This document shows, in pieces, positions 32,620 through 34,918 of a stretch of DNA of 34,918 bases. Below the pieces are notes generated by a model. That model was not told the DNA's origin and made no database searches. It saw nothing but the letters and a program-made list of their open reading frames with translations. How positions within the stretch are numbered: position 1 is the stretch's first letter; each line of letters starts with the position of its first letter. The position numbers were made by a program, and so were the translations under genes. Source of the DNA: Bacteroidales bacterium (GTDB lineage Bacteria > Bacteroidota > Bacteroidia > Bacteroidales > UBA932); the NCBI GenBank assembly GCA_017550525.1, contig JAFZOU010000135.1, forward strand, positions 1 through 34,918, in the 5' to 3' direction.

Positions 32620-33828
32620 TTACTGGAGCTCGATGGTAACTACGCGGTTCTTAGCAGCGCCGTCGAAGAGCTGTACGGTTGCACCGTGAGCTGCGCACTC
32701 GATGTTCTCTTCCTTGGCACCAGCCTTGGTGAGGAGATCAACGACGTACTTAACACGCTGCTCTGAAAGCTGCTGGTTGCGTTTTGCAGTACCAGTCTGC
32801 TTGTCTGCATAACCGTCTACCTTAAGCTTGGTGTCACCGTCTACGACAGTGTTGGTGAAGTACTCGAAGTGAGCTTTTTCACGCTCTGAAAGCTTTGCGC
32901 TACCGCAGTCGAAGTAGAGGGTGATAGGGCTGCCGGGCTTCACGTCAACAGCAGTGAACTTACCGTTCTCATAGAGATAGGTCTGACCATCAACAAGCTC
33001 ACGGAGAGGAGCAACCTCTTCCTCAAGAGCTGCGATCTTGTCCTTAAGCTCTGCATTCTCTTTCTCCAGGGCTGCCACCTTGTCTGCAAGGGCATTGTAC
33101 TGCTCTGTGGTGAAAGGAACAGGGATAACAACGGGAGTGATTGAGCTGTGACGGTTGAAACCGGTCTTGCCAAGCTTGATAGCTACACCGATAGTTGCAG
33201 AAAGAGGGAACTCGAAGTGTCCGATCTTCTTCTGAACTTCAACACCATACCATGAAGCCTTAGCTACCATTGCGCGGAAATCCAGGAGGAGGTCTACGCG
33301 GTTGCTGAGGTAGAAGCGGTTGAGGATACCACCACCGTAGATCCATTCGGCTGCAGCTACGGGAGTGATTGCAAGACCGCCGGAGAGGTAAGGAGCAACA
33401 TTCCAAACGCGGGTCTCTTTGTAACCCCAGAATGTGTCAGTGAGGCTCCAGAGGAGGTCACCAGTGATGAAGTGCTGTGCAGGATTTAGCGGAACACCGT
33501 CTTTACCAAGAACGTTGTTTGCAAGGCCAAGCCAGTTGATACGGCCTCCGATGAAGGGAGTCCACCATTTGCCGAGGGATACGTCTACTGCGAGACCGCC
33601 AATGCCCTGTGCAAAGGGAATACCGGAAGTGTTCTGGAGGTTAAGACCTGCATTCCAACCAGCGCCAAGGCCAATCCAAGTGTTGTCAAAAGCCTTGTTG
33701 GTTTCATAAGCACCACGAACGACTTTACCGTTCTCATCACGGTTTGCATTCTCCTGAGCGAAAGCGTTCACGGAGAAGAGGAGGCTTGCTGCTGCAAGAG
33801 CTCCAAGAATCATTTTGATACCTTTCAT
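32620..33828 (-). CDS. OmpA-family outer membrane protein
   Basis: A 402-residue outer-membrane protein. Signal peptide of 24 residues (MKGIKMILGALAAASLLFSV then NAFA), a beta-barrel-like N-terminal domain of about 210 residues with aromatic-rich alternating strands, a coiled-coil segment (ALADKVAALEKENAELKDKI, about residues 250-280), and a C-terminal OmpA peptidoglycan-binding domain (LYFDCGSAKLS, KVDGYADKQTG with the conserved Asp, NQQLSEQRVKYV with the conserved Arg). It anchors the envelope to peptidoglycan. A near-consensus promoter and terminator suggest strong monocistronic expression. The gene contains no ATCGGCC word. Confidence 0.94.
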   Translation of the reverse strand: MKGIKMILGALAAASLLFSVNAFAQENANRDENGKVVRGAYETNKAFDNTWIGLGAGWNAGLNLQNTSGIPFAQGIGGLAVDVSLGKWWTPFIGGRINWLGLANNVLGKDGVPLNPAQHFITGDLLWSLTDTFWGYKETRVWNVAPYLSGGLAITPVAAAEWIYGGGILNRFYLSNRVDLLLDFRAMVAKASWYGVEVQKKIGHFEFPLSATIGVAIKLGKTGFNRHSSITPVVIPVPFTTEQYNALADKVAALEKENAELKDKIAALEEEVAPLRELVDGQTYLYENGKFTAVDVKPGSPITLYFDCGSAKLSEREKAHFEYFTNTVVDGDTKLKVDGYADKQTGTAKRNQQLSEQRVKYVVDLLTKAGAKEENIECAAHGATVQLFDGAAKNRVVTIELQ

Positions 33829-33835
33829 AATTTTG

Positions 33836-33849
33836 TATTAACGTTAATA
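33836..33849. promoter_or_regulatory. 14-bp palindrome in the ompA leader
   Basis: TATTAACGTTAATA is a perfect palindrome 8 nt before the OmpA start codon, in the transcribed leader. It could be a repressor operator or an RNA hairpin controlling translation. Confidence 0.5.
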
Positions 33850-33891
33850 AAATTTGCCGTTTTACAATACCCATTTAGGGATTCTCATTTG

Positions 33892-33922
33892 CAAATTTAA
33901 GCAATTTTCTCCATAGAACAAA
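33892..33922 (-). promoter_or_regulatory. OmpA-family gene promoter (TTTG-N19-TAAATTTG)
   Basis: Minus strand -33 TTTG (33919-33922) and -7 TAAATTTG (33892-33899) with 19-nt spacing, an exact match to the Bacteroides consensus. Predicted leader about 55-60 nt. Confidence 0.82.
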
Positions 33923-33959
33923 TTTTTCCGGCTTTTTTTTAAATTTTTTGCGAATTACG

Positions 33960-33967
33960 TATCTTTG
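33960..33967 (+). promoter_or_regulatory. uvrB -7 box TATCTTTG
   Basis: Plus-strand TATCTTTG, 15 nt before the uvrB ATG. The -33 area is a T-rich run without a clear TTTG. Confidence 0.5.
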
Positions 33968-33982
33968 TAAAAAGTCCAGAGA

Positions 33983-34918
33983 ATGCAATTCAAGCTCAAT
34001 TCACCATACTCTCCTTCCGGGGACCAGCCGGAAGCAATAGACCAGTTATGCAGTGCCCTGAACCAAGGTGTGCAGGACGTTACGCTGCTTGGCGTAACAG
34101 GATCCGGCAAGACTTTCACTATGGCAAACGTAATCCAGAGGCTCCAGAGACCGGCTTTGATTTTAAGCCACAACAAAACCCTGGCGGCCCAGCTATACGG
34201 TGAATTCAAGGCGTTTTTCCCTGACAATGCCGTGGAATATTTTGTCTCCTACTATGATTATTATCAGCCGGAGGCCTATATTCCGGTCACGGACACGTAC
34301 ATTGAGAAAGACCTGAGTATCAACGACAAAATTGACGAGCTCCGTGTCAGTGCAGCATCGGCCCTGATGAGCGGAAGAAGGGATGTGATTGTAATCAGCT
34401 CCGTCTCATGCCTGTACGGAATAGGCAACCCCGACGATTTCCATGACCAGACCGTCACCGTCCATAAAGGAGAACGCATGTCCATGACAAGACTCCTCTA
34501 TAAGATAGTGGACGCCCTCTACTACCGCACGGAAACGGATTTCAAGCGCGGCAGCTTCCGCGTACGCGGAGATACGGTAGATATCTTCCTCGGAGGGGCC
34601 GATTACGCCGCCCGCATAGAGTTCTTCGGAGACGAAGTGGACCGGATAGCCCTCATAGACCCCGTCACGGGCGCCATCTTCGAGGAAATGGAAAAGATAG
34701 ACCTCTACCCCGCCAAGAACTTCGTAACCTCCAAGGAAAAGGGCGCCAAGGCCGTGAGCCAGATTCAGGACGACCTTGTGAAACAGGTGGAATACTTTGA
34801 GTCAATAGGCAAATACCTTGAGGCCAAACGCTTGAAACAGAGGGTGGAATACGACATAGAGATGATAAAGGAAATGGGCTACTGCCCCGGCGTTGAGAAC
34901 TATTCCCGCTACTTTGAC
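33983..34918 (+). CDS. uvrB: excinuclease ABC subunit UvrB, 3'-truncated by window edge
   Basis: The first 312 codons of the nucleotide-excision-repair damage-verification helicase, which receives DNA from UvrA and recruits UvrC. Start MQFKLNSPYSPSGDQPEAID is typical. Walker A GVTGSGKT at residues 37-44, SHNKTLAAQLYGEFK, the beta-hairpin YYDYYQPEAYIP (about 92-103) that clamps the DNA strand, and SSVSCLYGIGNP are all visible. The frame is open to the last base, and the remaining helicase motifs and UvrC-binding tail lie outside the window. Confidence 0.97.
   Translation, partial: MQFKLNSPYSPSGDQPEAIDQLCSALNQGVQDVTLLGVTGSGKTFTMANVIQRLQRPALILSHNKTLAAQLYGEFKAFFPDNAVEYFVSYYDYYQPEAYIPVTDTYIEKDLSINDKIDELRVSAASALMSGRRDVIVISSVSCLYGIGNPDDFHDQTVTVHKGERMSMTRLLYKIVDALYYRTETDFKRGSFRVRGDTVDIFLGGADYAARIEFFGDEVDRIALIDPVTGAIFEEMEKIDLYPAKNFVTSKEKGAKAVSQIQDDLVKQVEYFESIGKYLEAKRLKQRVEYDIEMIKEMGYCPGVENYSRYFD

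Noticed and set aside
1-34918. CRISPR array, tRNA or rRNA genes, insertion sequence, toxin-antitoxin or phage genes
   Set aside because: None seen: no regularly spaced direct repeats, no tRNA-like cloverleaf in the gaps, no transposase or integrase motif, and all gaps are under about 200 nt.

Overview
The window reads as a chromosomal, mostly housekeeping stretch from a member of the Bacteroidales (phylum Bacteroidota). The lineage evidence is lineage-typical genes (a long ~320-residue NusB, a DUF3276/PUR-like protein, a DUF5606-like protein, a YbbR protein beside YajC and CoaE, a zapA-rny neighbourhood, DUF4493/DUF6359-type lipoproteins) and repeated TAnnTTTG -7 promoter boxes, twice paired with a TTTG box 19-20 nt upstream. 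Base composition is a little over half GC by eye. That would fit a gut or rumen RC9/Cryptobacteroides-like lineage, but I cannot place it below order level. I see no phage, integrase, transposase, CRISPR array, tRNA or rRNA.

Layout. Bases 1-5310 (+) hold a tightly overlapped run: 3' part of mtaB, an MBL-fold hydrolase, a CrtI-like FAD oxidoreductase, a bile-acid/sodium-symporter-family transporter and a PlsC-like acyltransferase. Bases 5435-12501 (-) hold pckA, a lipoprotein, rimO, a DUF5606-like gene, coaE, a YbbR-like gene, yajC and nusB. Bases 12590-19968 (+) hold the PUR-like gene, an MTA/SAH-deaminase-like amidohydrolase, two tandem purine nucleoside phosphorylases, a coiled-coil protein, zapA, a probable structured RNA (6S-like), rny and a 5'-nucleotidase lipoprotein. 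Next come ffh (-), a DUF4493/DUF6359-like lipoprotein (+), cls (-), then two paralogous long-chain acyl-CoA ligases facing each other on either side of htpG. A HAD phosphatase-aguB-aguA operon (agmatine to putrescine) follows. The window ends with an OmpA-family porin (-) and the 5' part of uvrB (+).

Functional themes: purine and methylthioadenosine salvage (deaminase, two PNPs, 5'-nucleotidase), tRNA and ribosome methylthiolation (mtaB, rimO), envelope and lipid metabolism (acyltransferase, cls, two acyl-CoA ligases, YbbR, OmpA), protein targeting and folding (yajC, ffh, htpG) and polyamine synthesis.

The most unusual signals are at the DNA level. (1) The 7-mer GGCCGAT/ATCGGCC occurs about 63 times by hand count, against roughly 5 expected, on both strands, in all reading frames and in non-coding DNA. 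Ser-Ala pairs are preferentially spelled TCG-GCC to make it. (2) A perfect 46-bp palindrome lies downstream of aguA. (3) An inverted repeat flanks htpG exactly at the stop codons of the two ligase paralogues. (4) The tandem PNP pair differs at the base-specificity residue (Asn versus Asp). (5) A 15/16 match to the bacterial parS centromere site sits upstream of ffh. (6) A two-copy double-hairpin repeat lies at convergent gene ends.
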